Source: Isoperla grammatica (Eukaryota > Arthropoda > Insecta > Plecoptera > Perlodidae). From it: DNA of 64,000 bases. A model generated the notes under the pieces. The model was not told the origin of the DNA. It saw nothing but the letters and a program-made list of their open reading frames with translations, and ran no database searches. Made by a program: the position numbers and the translations under genes. Each line of letters opens with the position of its first letter. Within the stretch, counting starts at the first letter, position 1. Where the stretch lies: the NCBI GenBank assembly GCA_945910005.1, contig OX246743.1, positions 1,376,122 through 1,440,121 of the forward strand, written 5' to 3'. Shown here one piece after another: positions 1 to 29,069 of this stretch.

Positions 1-793
1 TCTATTTTCTAGTAATCAATATTATTGATATGCTGTTTATTATACACATCATGTGTGTACACGGTATTGACTCAATTCAATCTTATTAAAGAATGAAAAG
101 TTAATATTGCTGGTATTCAGCCCAAAATCACAAGCATACATTTTCTTTTTCAAAGCAATCAGTGTCTCTAAGCACAATGTTAACACATTGTGGCCAGGTA
201 AAGCAACTGTTCAGTTAAAGACGTCTGAAATCAAGTAGGGGTGCCCAAAATTCGAGTAAACCCGACATGAACAACATCATCCTGTACGATTTCACATACA
301 CAAATAAATCTTCTTATTAAATGCCCACATTTGGCTATTATGCATACACAAATAAATGAAAATATACTGGTGGGTCTTTTCTCTCGCCGCACATTGGTAT
401 TTGGTACCTACATAAATAATCTTTGGCAAACTACTGGCTGTGGCTACTGACCAGTCTTAATGTAAAAGGTTGTGCAAACCAAGTTTAAAATGCTTAACTA
501 TTTTACGTTTGGTTTACAACACAGGTATGCCATTTAGTCTACCATATAATAGCAGAAAAAAAATTGTTTTTAAAAACCAAATTGTTTGTAGTATAATGGC
601 ACACAAATACATTATAGTAGGTTATCTTTGGTATGAATAGGCATGAATGGTACTTAACAACACATCCATGAATTTAAGAAAATGCACCAGTAGGTCTACA
701 TAACAATATGGCAAGTTAATACATCAATTTTTAAAAATCAAAACCATTAGAGAACAGGCGGAGGCCCGAGTACGTTCGTTTTCTATAGCTGTC
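1..793. other. 3' flank of GDE1, no gene seen
   Basis: AT-rich sequence downstream of the GDE1 stop codon (the gene runs leftward). Part of it is presumably GDE1 3' UTR. I see no convincing reading frame or repeat structure in it. Confidence 0.5.
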
Positions 794-3404
794 CTACGAT
801 TCCAAAGTGTCCGTCATGTACGTGACCTTCAGAATCTGCCTGAAGAATTGCTTCTCGACGGGCAGATTGACGGTCCAAGCTATGGGGCGCACTCCACGCT
901 TATGCCAACGAAGCGCAACTCTCCTGTGGAATAAGTAGGAAATTAATCACACACATTTATAAAATATTTACATAGTCTTGCCTAAATCATGTACCAATTC
1001 AAAGAAGGTAGGCCTAATTGATGGACATCAAAGCAAACTATACTATAGAAAGTGAGAGAGAACAGTAACATGCCTAATCAAAAAAAGAATAAGTAGGCCC
1101 TAGTAAATAGAAAATAAATAGGTACATATTTAAAGAAAGAAATGTTAATAGCAAATTGATATACTACTAGTGCTAGCCTACTACTACCATTGAGTTTGTT
1201 AGTGTAGGGTAGAGACCCAGCGGCCATTGGCGGCTGTCTACCAATAAATTTCCCGTAGACTCTAGCGGTACGTGCTCGTACTACTAGAGTCTACGGGAAA
1301 TTTATTGGTAGACAGCCCCCAATGGCCGCTGGGTCTCTACCCTACACAAACAAACTCAATGCTACATAACTATAAGATACATAAAGCAGCTTGTGGAACA
1401 ACCAGAAAGGTTATTTCAAGTGTGGCAACGTGTAGCCCACCATGTTGCATAGCTGAACACTGTCAGTGAGCTGGTAAATAGGGTTGTGGAATGAATCGCA
1501 AGCCATTGCATTGAAGGCTAGCAAGCAGTGACACAATCAGCCAAAGGAAGGGTTATGTGATCACAGCAGTTACCAGAGGATTGGACGCAAGGTGACGGTT
1601 GGGGAGAGTGTGGAAGCAGGACCAAGGGGATGAGGGAACGTTAAGGGAGGGAGAGGTGGTGACTAGGTATGGGCAGATGAGGCAGAGGATGGGTGGTTAA
1701 GCTAAGGACTCACGCATGTTGGCAGAAGGAAGTAGCGAGGAACAGACCAAACAAGAGAAGATGGATAATGGCAGCAGAGGAAGAGCAGAAAGGATGACAG
1801 TGCACGAAGTACGCCGGTGGTGTTACAGGTGGTGGTGAAGGAGGCGGAGAAATGTGCGTGAATGTTATGGACTACAGCGGGATAGCGGTGGCATTATCAC
1901 AAGAGCAAGGAGGGTGGAGGAGACTAAAGTAGCTCGGTGCTAATGGCGGTAACAAACATTACAGAGTAAGACTGAGAAGGAAGCTACGGGATAGAACTAA
2001 GAAGAGATCCGAGGAAGATGGTAAGAAGTGGCAGACGGTAGTGACTAAGTGAAGGTTCACTTTGTTCAATATACATAATTATTATGATCGCACTCTAGAA
2101 CTGACATAAAAGTCTCATAAACCTCAATGACATTTTCCACTGGTATAATGCCGGAACCGGATTGCACGTTCCACTGCAACTTTGAGTGCAGCCCATCAGT
2201 GCAACAAAGGCTATTGTTCACACAGAGTGTAGCACCAAATTGCTCCCAGTTAACTAAATGAAGCACAATTTTTTCAATGCAAACATGGCAGATGCATAAC
2301 TGTCTCTTTGCTGTGATGTTCTACGTTTGCCATTGCACTGCACTAGTGTCATTACGTCTCTTCAGACATTTCAGAGTGAATCGGGAGTGCACCCGTTGCA
2401 TACCAGTGAAAAATGCCACAAATGCATAGCTCAATTATCAAAATTGATTACGATGTGGATACTCACGCAGTGACTTCAACATTAATCAGTAAAATTGTTG
2501 AAAGTCCAAGAATATAGTATGTAAGATGTTCTAAAGCCCAGCTATGCAATGTATCCACAACTTGTGCAGCACAGTGTTTCATTGGATTTGAGTATCTTGG
2601 TCTTTCAGCCCCCTTCATTCCAGAGTAATTACTGTATGTAAAGAAACATGGTCGCCAAGCTAGCGATCCCACAATTCTGGGGTCAGCACGTCGAATCAAG
2701 TATATAACAATCGGGTTGAAGGAAGAAACCACAGCTCGTTTATAAAGTTCTTCGTTCTTCTTGTATGCTTCCAAAATGACTGGTATTATTCTATTGTCAT
2801 CACCTTTGAGGTCTATAAACATACGCAGCCCCAAGCCAAGACATACTTCAATTGCTTCATCGAACCGTGCAATTTTTTCTCCAATATAGCGTTCTCGTAA
2901 AGGATGTTTAACTGAGATATCTAACCCTTTTAGCTCATCCCATGTCATATCCTTAATAGCACCAGTAGCATCACACAATCTATTTACATCGGGATCATGA
3001 AATATAATGGGTACTAGATCTTTAGTCAAAACAACATCGAATTCTACAGCAGTGCATCCCTTTTCTTTGGTTCTTCTAAATGCAGATATACTGTTTTCTG
3101 GAGCATCTAAACCAGCACCTCTGTGTGCACAGCAATTCATGAAGTAGCTGTCTTTTTCAGTCAACTTAGTTTCATCTACATACCATGGATCAAGACCAAG
3201 CACTTCATCCACAACCTTGCGATCTGGTGGAGCAACTCTTAGGATATATATCACACTGAAAATAACAACTGAACCAACAATTGCAATAGGAAATGCACAG
3301 CAAATTAGTTCTGACGAATAAAGCCATACACTATAGATATAAAACCAAGCAAGAACACAATTCCACAAAACTTCTGTCACTTGAGATAAAACAGGAATCG
3401 CCAT
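794..3404 (-). CDS. GDE1: Glycerophosphodiester phosphodiesterase 1 (GDE1/MIR16), two coding exons
   Basis: Membrane glycerophosphodiesterase that hydrolyses glycerophosphoinositol and lyso-type glycerophospho substrates. Exons on the minus strand are 2467-3404 and 794-923. The donor is ACTGC|GTGAGT and the acceptor CCACAG|GAG, in phase 2, giving 355 residues (human about 331). I chose the ATG at 3404. The reading frame is open to 3467, but no ATG lies in frame upstream. An N-terminal hydrophobic stretch (residues about 5-55) is followed by the GDPD domain: HRG at about 94-96, ENS near 103, E121 and D123, and HD at 136-137, all expected metal or catalytic positions. The last exon encodes the conserved end GVRPIAWTVN...YMTDTLES. 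A second hydrophobic segment (YYILGLSTILLINV) lies just before the intron. It is head-to-head with COX11. Almost the whole protein sits in one exon, unlike the multi-exon vertebrate gene. The identification rests on motif order and is firm. Confidence 0.93.
1203..1349. repeat. Foldback element (long inverted repeat) in the GDE1 intron
   Basis: A nearly perfect inverted repeat: the arm 1203-1267 (gtgtagggtagagacccag...gactctag) is repeated in reverse complement at about 1285-1349 with a loop of about 18 bp. No coding capacity. A relative with the same terminal gtagggtagagaccc lies at 25121-25399. This looks like a foldback MITE. Confidence 0.75.
1350..2466. other. Rest of the GDE1 intron
   Basis: The 1550-2045 stretch is strikingly purine-rich (gga/aga tracts) and may be a decayed retroelement tail, but no reading frame supports this. 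The remainder shows nothing recognisable. Confidence 0.35.
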
Positions 3405-3844
3405 TGTATTTGTTGTGAAAATTGATGGGCGTGGTACCGTTGTGTTACCATGGTAATCGGATGCCAAAATACATATTTCATTTGACTTACTTGCTTATTT
3501 TATTGCAATTTTATAGTAATAAAGATAATTTAATTTTATAAATAATGTTTAACGTTTTCATATGAATGATAATGAATTATAAATATAAAAAAAAGATAAA
3601 CAATATGTATATACTGGAAGTGTTTTGACTAGGCAGTACCAATTTTGTACTGGCCAGCGGGTGTTCATCTTCATGTTATTTTACACAGGCCGTCAGAAGA
3701 AGAAGTCGATGATGGCGAGTGTTTATAATCGTTGATTTTTGTGTTCTTGTAGGCTTAAAACGTCTACGTAGGCCTATCGTACTTGGTTGATTATGAATCT
3801 AATATAATAACTCGTAGTGCTAGCCTATTCTTATTGCTTTTCAA
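3405..3844. promoter_or_regulatory. Shared divergent promoter region of GDE1 and COX11
   Basis: The start codons of the two divergently transcribed genes are 440 bp apart, so their promoters must overlap or abut. A small upstream ORF of seven codons (ATG at 3712, TGA ending at 3735) would precede COX11 if transcription starts before it. No TATA box is clear. The role is inferred from the arrangement only. Confidence 0.45.
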
Positions 3845-6800
3845 ATGTATTTCAATAAGATGTCGTGTGCTAGACCCATTCATTTATGCTACAAACTAGG
3901 CCTAAGTGTTGGCCTTTTGCCAACCATAAACAGGCACTTGTGTAAACCCCAATTTACTAATGTAATTAAAGAATATGTTTCAAAATGTAGAATTCATACG
4001 AGTTGCCGACAGTATGTTAAACAAGAGAACTTGAAGAATAATCAAAGACCCAATCCATGGAGTCAACAGCAGAATCGTGCGAAGTCGACATTATACTATG
4101 TAACTGCAATCGGAGTTTTATCTGTTGGTTTAAGTTATGCTGCAGTTCCACTGTACAGGATGTTTTGCCAGGTAAACATTAGTGGCGGCCTAGGCCTAGG
4201 CATAGTAAAAAATAGTCTGTCAGATTTAGTAGGTCTAGCCCCTAGGCCTCTAGAATCTCTGCATCATACCCTAGACATCCATATTCGTACCCTGTATGAA
4301 TCTACCGGACTAATAAATACTTACTTACTAGGCCTACTTGTGGAAGTTCCTTTTTTAAAGGTTTTAGTTCATTCACCTTAGAAGGAACTTTTAGAAAGTG
4401 CACGTTCCTTTTTATTAGTGTAGGCCTACCCTTTAAAAGATCAAGTTTCTCAAAACAAGGAACAGCGTTTATTTAAAAAGTTCCTATTAATTTTTAATCG
4501 CATTTTACGTACTCGCACTTGCAGTCCTATTGTAGGCCTATGCTGGCTGAGTGGCAACACGATAGGAAATACTGGACATGCAGTCCGTGGCAGTGGTCGG
4601 ATAACTAATATTGGTTGAAATCGGACAGTACCAGACCAAATATGCCAGCATATGGCCATGGTCGATTAGGCGTAGGCCTAGCTCTAGTACCTCTGCATTC
4701 TAGGTTAAAATCCTGGCTTGGGCATGGACGTCGTGTGGCGTTTTTTCAACTTCATAATCATCCACTCATCGTCTTGATTAGCATCGTTGCAAAAATATGA
4801 GACGTAAAACCCAAATATCGTCATCTGGACCAAACATATGAAAATGAAACATAATGCCCGCAAAGCCGATTTTTATTTATTGATAAAAAACTGATAAATG
4901 TATCTAATATTTTAATCAGTATGACTGTGATACTTATTTCATTAGTAATTTAATGAAATAAAAATCACAGTCATACTGATTATAACGTTAAATAGGCTAG
5001 GGGAGATAGGGGTAATTAGGAACACTATTATGAAGTTACAACTTCAAGTGGTGTTAACTTTATGACTTTTTCTCTAATCAATTTTTCCTTCGGCCATTAG
5101 AATCTCTAATATATTGGCAATAAGACTAACTAAATCATTTGTTAATTCTTTGAAAGGATGTACTAAAAAACACATTTTTTAAAAATTCCGAGCTTGTTCC
5201 TATTTGCCCCATGAATTTGGGGCAAATAGGAACAGGCTTGATTCTGGCCTTAAGATTAGTAGTGTTAGATATTGGGGTAATTGGGAACATAGCAATTATT
5301 TAGCTGAATAAGGGACATTTCACAAAATTGAAAGAAGCCAATAATTGTTGAAGTTATGATACTCAAATCTTTGGAATTCTCTATTACAACAAAAAATATA
5401 TAATCAATTATTATGACTTTTGTGTGAAACTTCGCAAATAGTGCCACAAACCATATCTTGATTGTATTATACTAAAATGTTAGGCCTACAGAAGAAAAAC
5501 TGATCATCACGTTTTTAAAATATAATTTGATATTACATTTAAATCATTTTTTCCCATGGGGAAATTAGGAACACATAACCGGTGAAATAAATGATTTTGA
5601 TTACACTCAGTTTTATACTTGAGGCTTAATCTTGAGGTAACTTTTTCAATAATTCCCATGCAGAATGAAGTTGTACAGGTTCTGGTGTAACTGTACATTT
5701 TGTGACTCCATTCAAGACGATGGGACCACCAAACAAGTTCTTGTTTAAAACAATATCAAAATCGTCTCTCACAGGCCAACGGAAATTGCCCAATCTGGAA
5801 TGTTTCCAATTGATTATTAGGACTAGACCTGTCCTCAGATGCATCATTTTCTTTTCCTTCCTCCTCCTCCTCCTCTTCCTCGTCTTCATATAACAAATCA
5901 ATTTCACTTATATCTGAATCCGATAAATATTCCACTACTTTCTTTGCCCCTTTTTTTTTAGGTACAATAGGCTTCAGCATAGGCTTAGATTTGGTCACCT
6001 TAGGTGCCTCCCTCTTTTTCCCCTTCGTCTTCCTTTTAAGCTCTTCATCAGAGATGCGTTGCAAGACATCCTTACTAGTAAGGACCTCACCATATGTGTC
6101 ACAGTTCCTAATTGCCCCTCCATAATAACATAGTAAATGCACTGTATGTCCCCATTTCCCCCACATATTCCTAATTACCCCAATAAGTGGTCCTTATTAC
6201 CCCAAAATAACAAAATGCTGAGGTAAATAGGAACATCTTAATAAACAATAGAGGTGATAATGTTATCAATATTGGGTATATAAAATATTAAATGGGCAAC
6301 TTAAAGTGAGCCAAACAAATATATAAGTGTAGCAAAGATTGAAAACTATAGCCCTACAAAATTGATGTAACAAGATGAAACAAATGTTGCAGCAAAGGAA
6401 TTTTACAGGGTTTCAAACTTAATAACAAAAAAATAGTTTCACATGAATGATTTATCCCAATATATCAGTTTCATATTAAAAACAAACCATACTTTACATA
6501 TTGTATAAAACAAAAATTAAATATGGACCAATGGGGAAGATATTAGACATGTTCCCAATTGCCCCTGTTCCTAATTACCCCTATCTCCCCTACATGCAGT
6601 GTTGGGTAAGTTCCTTAAAAAATGGACCTAGTTCCAGTTCCAGTTCCACGCAAGGAAAAAGGAACTCTTTCCAGTTCACAGTTCATCTAAAAAAAAAGGA
6701 ACTGGGCGTTCCTTAGTTCCTTTCAAAATGGAACTAAGTTCCTAAATAGTTCCTTTCTGCAAACAACCATTTTTCTTTGGATATTGCCGAGCGGGATACT

Positions 6801-9800
6801 AGCCATCGACTCAATGGTTATTATCCGGGTTTATGCATTATACACCAAGAACACTGACTAAAAGTGAGAGGTTATATTGTCAATTCTTAATGCATTACAA
6901 TTTACATTAATTATTAATAACTATTATAATTAATTTAATTAAAGTTTTAAATTAAATTCAATGCCAAGGGTTCGCAAATAACGCCTAAAATATGGTTGAG
7001 ATTTGTAGCTATGTGCTTCTTTAGATTGGCTGGCGATGACCTCGAAGCACCGATTACTTTATTAACTGGTAAACAAAGCAAGCATTTTGCCGAAAAGTTT
7101 TCTTCGTCGCCGAAATATCACTTTCGCCCGAAAAAAAAATTACCCTTATTTTTTAAAGCCACGAACACCAGACATTATAACAAAACGATCGAAAGAGACA
7201 GCAATGTTGTCACATGCACTTGTCGCAAAGAATTGAATAGATCAGTGAATATTGAGATAGCTCCTTGCCCCTAAATAACTTCTCCCCCACCCCACTCGGA
7301 CCACATCTTTCATCAAAGCCTTCCCGTTTCCAATGAATTCGAAGTGATGGGTTGACAAGTGATATATTTCATGTTTTGTTTGATTTCGGAATGACAGTCT
7401 GAGTTGCTCTCACACTTGTGTATAGGAGGGGTTGGACGGTTGGTCAGTTATAAGTGACATGACACGCTTATTCCGCACGAGCGATTTGGGATTAGTCACC
7501 CGTTTCGGGTCTTCGACTTGTGCCGGTGTGGGACTAATTGGAGACCCCACGCGGGGGTGGCGTAGCAGGTGGAGGGTGGGGATGGGTAGACAAGAATGAA
7601 ATATTACAAAAAAAGTTGTTTTAGATTTCTCGTTTCTGTCATCTTATAAGTAAACTATAATTTGGCGCTTTGGTCCTTCAAGCTTATACAGTCAAGTAAA
7701 AATAAAAGGAACTTATGAAAATAAGTTACAGTTCCTGGAAAATTGGAACTATGGCGTTCCACAGTTCCTGGTTGGAAAAAAGGAACTATACCGTTCCTTA
7801 GTTCCTTAAAAAGGAACTAGTTCCAAGGAACGGAACTAAAAAAATCCGTTCCTACCCAACATTGGCTACATGTGAGGTTGGAATTCATAGTCGGCCCCTA
7901 CACCTAGGGGCGCCCATTGTTACTAAGGTAACAGTTGTTTCCATGTTATTTCCCATAAACAAAACAAATCCATAGCAACAATGGGTGCCCCTAGGTGTAG
8001 GGGCCGACTATGAATTCCAACGTCTTTAGGGCTTACCAAACCACAGAGCTAGGCCTATGATTACTCAAATTTTCGATTTTGTGTTTCAATCTTGAGATAT
8101 AATTAAAAAATTAAAATTTTCTGCGGTTTTTGACATAGAGGTAGCCTACCTATCCTTCGTTCCCAAGAGCAAGATAATTTTAAATCTGTTTATTTGCAGT
8201 CTGTATTAGACATTGACATTTTAAAAATAAATGAGTAGCCTAGATAATACACAATACCATGCAATAAATACAGATTTATCAGCGCTTATCACTGTCAGGC
8301 TTAGGGCCTATCTCTCAAGTGCATGGTAATTTCTTACTGATGCGGTATGCCAACTTTACATTTTATTTTATGCTCTGGCCTTTTCAAAGGTAATGGGCGT
8401 GCCGACGGTAACGCGTTTCTTTCCTCAAATTACTATGAAATAAGTACATGTATTGAAATTACTTGTCCGTTACAGTCGAAATTGTAGGGCCTCGTGAGAT
8501 TACTGGCACCTTCCTGAAATAAGTACATAATATCGTTACAGTAACACGTTACTTCCGTTACGTTACTACCCAGCTCTGATTGTAGACCATGGACATATAA
8601 AAGTAACTGTGTTACTGGAGCATGCTCAAAGCTTCAGTGCTCTGAGCATGTTCAAATTGAAATTGAAGAGAAAACTGAAAATATGTACATGTGTAGAGGG
8701 TAGGCCTAGACATCTTTAAATTGTAAAATACAGGATGTTTTTCTGTCATTCGATTATTGCCATCTGTTTATATTTTCTGTGCAGGCTTATAGCTATGGAG
8801 GCACAACTGGAGTAAGCGAAGACACGGATAAAGTAGAACACATGAAGAAAATCGCTAATCGAATTATTAAAGTAAGATTCAATGCTGATATCGGTGCAAG
8901 TATGAGGTGGAACTTCAAACCACAGCAAACTGAAATACAGGTAGGTCTACGAACTGAAATACGGGCATTTGTAAGCTTTTGGGGTCACCCAGGGGCAGGA
9001 CCACAATTGCAATGTTAATTTATTCCATTTTATATGCATACTAGGTGTTTTTGCCCAAGCTAGCACTTACTGCGCTTCTAGTGGACTATAGAGATGGGAA
9101 TTTTGGCCCGAAAGCCCGGCCCGGCCCGACTTTTGGGCCGGGCCGGGCCGGGTTTCTTAAGTTAGCTTCGGGCTTCGGGCCGGTATCGGGCCGAAGCATT
9201 GAAAGTTCTGGCCGGGCCAGGCTTTCGGGCTTTCGGGCCGAGTCGGGCTTTCGGGCCGGTTCGGGCTTTCGGGCCGAGTCGGAATTTCGGGCCAGGTCGG
9301 ACTTCTGGCTTCCCTGGCCAGCATTTTGGTGATCAATATTTAATAATGTTTTTATAATAAAAAAAAATAATTCTTTAAAATTGAATATAGAGCTGCTTCA
9401 GTTTAATTATCTAAGCAGCAGTAAGCAGTTTGTTTTTTGGAGTTCTCTTCAGGCCACAGTCCACCCACCCACACACAACATTCTCCTATTCCCTACCCCT
9501 ATAGCCAACACTGTGGCGATCGACTAAATCGATACTTTTTGTGTCGGCGGCGACTTTACTATAAGGCCAGGCCGGGTTTTCGGGCTTTCGGGCCGGGCCG
9601 GGCCGGGCTTTCGGGCCGACTTTCGGGCCGGGCCGGGCCGGAATCATCATCTTTCGGGCCGGGTTCGGGCCGGGCGGCAGTAGGTTTTTACCTTGTCGGG
9701 CCGGACTCGGGCCGGACAGTTTCGGGCCGGGCCGGGCCGTACGTTTCCCACATATTCGCATCTCTAGTGGACTACGTACAGAAAGAAAGCCGATTTGTTA

Positions 9801-10466
9801 CTTTTGGTAGCTTTCATAACAATTTGCCTATCATACTCATTAAAAATTCCACCAGAAAAACTAAAAATTAGTGTGAACTGTATGTAGATAGTGCTGATTG
9901 AATGTACGATGTACGAATGTACGAAAAATCATGAATTCTTAAGGCTTGCTTGTTTCATTTCCATGTTTGATTCACAGTTTGCCGCTGTGAGCGGTGCAGA
10001 GTTTCAGGCAAGCGTGTGTGAAATACGGCCACTGATTGTAAAGCGTGCTTTTGCTTCGCTCTCAACGCCCAGATACAAATCAAACATAACAATGAATACT
10101 GTAAAATGTAAATGTCTGTCTCTAGTAATTTATCTTGACTGTTGCTTCCAGCTTGCTCCGGGCGAAACAGCTCTTGCGTTCTACACGGCGTGCAATCCAA
10201 CCGACCAACCGGTGACCGGTATCAGCACTTACAACGTGGTTCCGTTTGAAGCCGGTCAATACTTCAACAAGATTCAGTGTTTTTGTTTCGAAGAGCAACT
10301 GCTTAACCCCCACGAACAAGTCGACATGCCGGTTTTCTTTTACATTGACCCGGAATTTGCTGAAGACCCAAAGATGGAGTTGGTCGATACGCTCACTCTC
10401 TCGTATACGTTCTTTGAAGCCAAGGAAGGAATGCAGTTACCGATGCCTGCGTATGCCCGATCTTGA
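3845..10466 (+). CDS. COX11: Cytochrome c oxidase assembly protein COX11, three exons
   Basis: Mitochondrial inner-membrane copper chaperone that delivers Cu(I) to the CuB site of COX1. Exons are 3845-4171, 8785-8940 and 10152-10466. Both introns are phase 0 (CCAG|GTAAAC, GCAG|GCT, ACAG|GTAGGT, CCAG|CTT). The product is 265 residues (human 276). A basic N-terminal presequence is followed by one membrane span (about residues 84-102, YYVTAIGVLSVGLSYAAVPL), then C108 of MFCQ and the copper motif CFCFEEQ at 204-210. The soluble domain is strongly conserved (STYNVVPFEAGQYFNKIQC, MPVFFYIDPEFAEDP, LSYTFFEAKEG). Met6 is a possible alternative start. A poly(A) signal AATAAA lies at 10476-10481. Intron 1 is swollen by several DNA transposons. 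All expected metal-binding cysteines are present, so it should be functional. Confidence 0.96.
4340..4490. repeat. Short fragment of the GGAAC-rich hAT family
   Basis: Contains gaagttccttttttaaagg, agaaggaactttta and aaaagttcctatt, resembling the internal parts of the hAT element at 6597-7864. Ends are not clear; probably a decayed relative. Confidence 0.35.
4913..4982. repeat. Short foldback hairpin in COX11 intron 1
   Basis: taatcagtatgactgtgata and its reverse complement flank a short AT-rich centre, giving arms of about 31 bp. Confidence 0.6.
5000..6590 (-). mobile_element. Pogo/Tc1-like DNA transposon remnant with 24-bp terminal inverted repeats
   Basis: Perfect inverted ends (ggggagataggggtaattag at 5000; reverse complement ending at 6590) are flanked by TA on both sides (4998-4999, 6591-6592), the target duplication typical of Tc1/mariner/pogo elements. 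Variants of ggggtaattaggaac recur many times inside, including a palindrome near 5203-5232. A minus-strand frame at 5756-6166 encodes GEVLTSKDVLQRISDEELKR followed by basic and acidic tracts, which resembles the C-terminal tail of pogo-type DDE transposases. The tail frame shifts near 5800. No DDE catalytic domain remains, so the 1.6-kb copy is defective. The family assignment is inference; the ends and TSD are seen directly. Confidence 0.7.
6597..7864. mobile_element. hAT-type element, non-autonomous, GGAAC-rich ends
   Basis: Ends are cagtgttgggtaagttcc (6597) and the inverted tacccaacattg (ending 7864). The 8-bp flanks are cctacatg (6589-6596) and gctacatg (7865-7872), one mismatch. Subterminal regions are packed with GGAAC/GTTCC. 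No transposase frame is visible. It inserted against the right end of the pogo-like element, since its target site includes that element's last bases and TA. Confidence 0.75.
7879..8023. repeat. Foldback MITE in COX11 intron 1
   Basis: Arms of about 47 bp (gttggaattcatagtcggcc...) are repeated in reverse complement ending in ccgactatgaattccaac. The loop holds an internal gttactaaggtaac/catagcaac motif shared with the foldbacks at 50718 and 52416. Confidence 0.7.
8390..8577. repeat. Probable hAT MITE fragment
   Basis: The right terminus reads gttacgttactacccagctc with repeated GTTAC/GTAAC motifs, like the cagagctgggtagtaacg ends of known hAT MITEs. The left end and target duplication are unclear. 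A degenerate relative occurs near 25695. Confidence 0.35.
9089..9766. mobile_element. hAT-type MITE filled with GGGCC-rich repeats, COX11 intron 2
   Basis: The ends tagagatgggaa and (inverted) gcatctcta are flanked by a perfect 8-bp duplication gtggacta (9081-9088, 9767-9774). The two subterminal regions (9105-9310, 9560-9745) are runs of cgggctttcgggcc and gggccgggcc in opposite orientation around an AT-rich core. No transposase. The spurious proline/glycine-rich frames across it are not genes. Confidence 0.8.
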
Positions 10467-10959
10467 ATCTTTGTGAATAAAAATGGTGGTGACTGTGAAT
10501 TAGGTAATTTTACTAAATAAGACACTTGGACACTGTTGATGTGGTCACCAACTACCATTTATTTTATTCCATAATTAGGCCTCTACACATTGTAAGTACT
10601 GTAGATATGTCACATGCTCCGTTGAGCAATGTTCCGTTATAGTCAACACTTACCTATTTAGTATTTATTGTTGCTGTACTGTGCTATATTAATGTAAGCT
10701 ATTTTGTACTACCAGTAGGTAGTTCTATATTAGTGTACATTAAAACTGTTATGTTTCACTTAACTTTTGAACCAACTTTATTTAGGCCTATTATTTAAAT
10801 CTTTTTGGCTACATCATTGTACACTTCACATAATTATTTGAAAGCTAAACATAAAAAAACTTATTCTAAGACACTTACCTACAATATGAAAAATCCCTAA
10901 ATTGAAACAAAGTATTCCTAAATTTATTAGCTTCTAAGGTATTAATATATGGAATATGA
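10467..10959. other. Convergent 3' space between COX11 and the tektin gene
   Basis: 493 bp of AT-rich sequence carrying the COX11 poly(A) signal (10476) and, on the minus strand, AATAAA at 10923-10928, 32 bp past the tektin stop codon. Nothing else seen. Confidence 0.6.
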
Positions 10960-28306
<17,347 letters not shown>

Positions 28307-29069
28307 GCATGGAAGTGCTCCCACTGTGCTCCAAGGTTGGAGTTGCTACCGACAAGTGGGTTGAGTTACTTTACTTTTCATTCTCATCTGCGGCGGCGCT
28401 ACCTCGCCAGTGATTTATTTTCTACTGGGAATGGGGATAACATCTATCGATATGACATCGAGAAATTCTATTTCTACTATATTGTAAAAAATAATGACAA
28501 CTACAGGTACTTTTTTCAGTAGCCTACAATTTTTGATAATACTCAATTAATTATGTTCTATATTATTTGGTTCTCGTTGAAGTCTACAACAACTAATGTA
28601 ACCATTGGGCTGATATGTTTCCTTATCAGCTGCTCATTTTGAGTGCGTGTGTGCAGACTAGTTTTTTTTTTTTACTTACGGAGTACATAATAGGATCTTC
28701 CGTCATTTTGATAGTGTGTTTTCCTTGGAAAATTTTAAAATTAAACGGGAATTTTTGATTTGCGAAAGATATGCAATCTTCAGTTTCAAAGGAGATTGTT
28801 CATTTTAAACGAGGCGCGGTTTTCATAGCAACAAAATCCAAAGAAGTTAGCAAAAAAAGATACTTAATACGAAACTCTTTATTTTGGGTTGCGCCACATA
28901 TTGTTATTATTTTCATGCCTCAAAGTTATAAAATGATTGAATTCTAGCTAATTTCTGTGTTGTAGTAATATTGTTTTTGTACAACAGTATTAATGTGTTA
29001 TATTCTGATTACAATGGTGCATATTTGCACTTTTGTACGATCTTTGCAGCTTTGCTCTAGAAATCAATC
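28307..29069. promoter_or_regulatory. Shared divergent promoter region of tektin and NUBP1
   Basis: 763 bp separate the start codons of the divergent tektin (minus) and NUBP1 (plus) genes, so both promoters should lie here unless 5' UTR introns extend further. I see no clear TATA box. The function is inferred from gene arrangement. Confidence 0.4.

Noticed and set aside
3405..3467. N-terminal extension of GDE1 (ASDYHGNTTVPRPS)
   Set aside because: The frame is open, but there is no ATG in frame before the Met at 3404. The usual length of the family fits the shorter start.
9045..9871. Proline/glycine/arginine-rich protein frames
   Set aside because: They follow the simple GGGCC-type repeats of a hAT MITE with a perfect target duplication.
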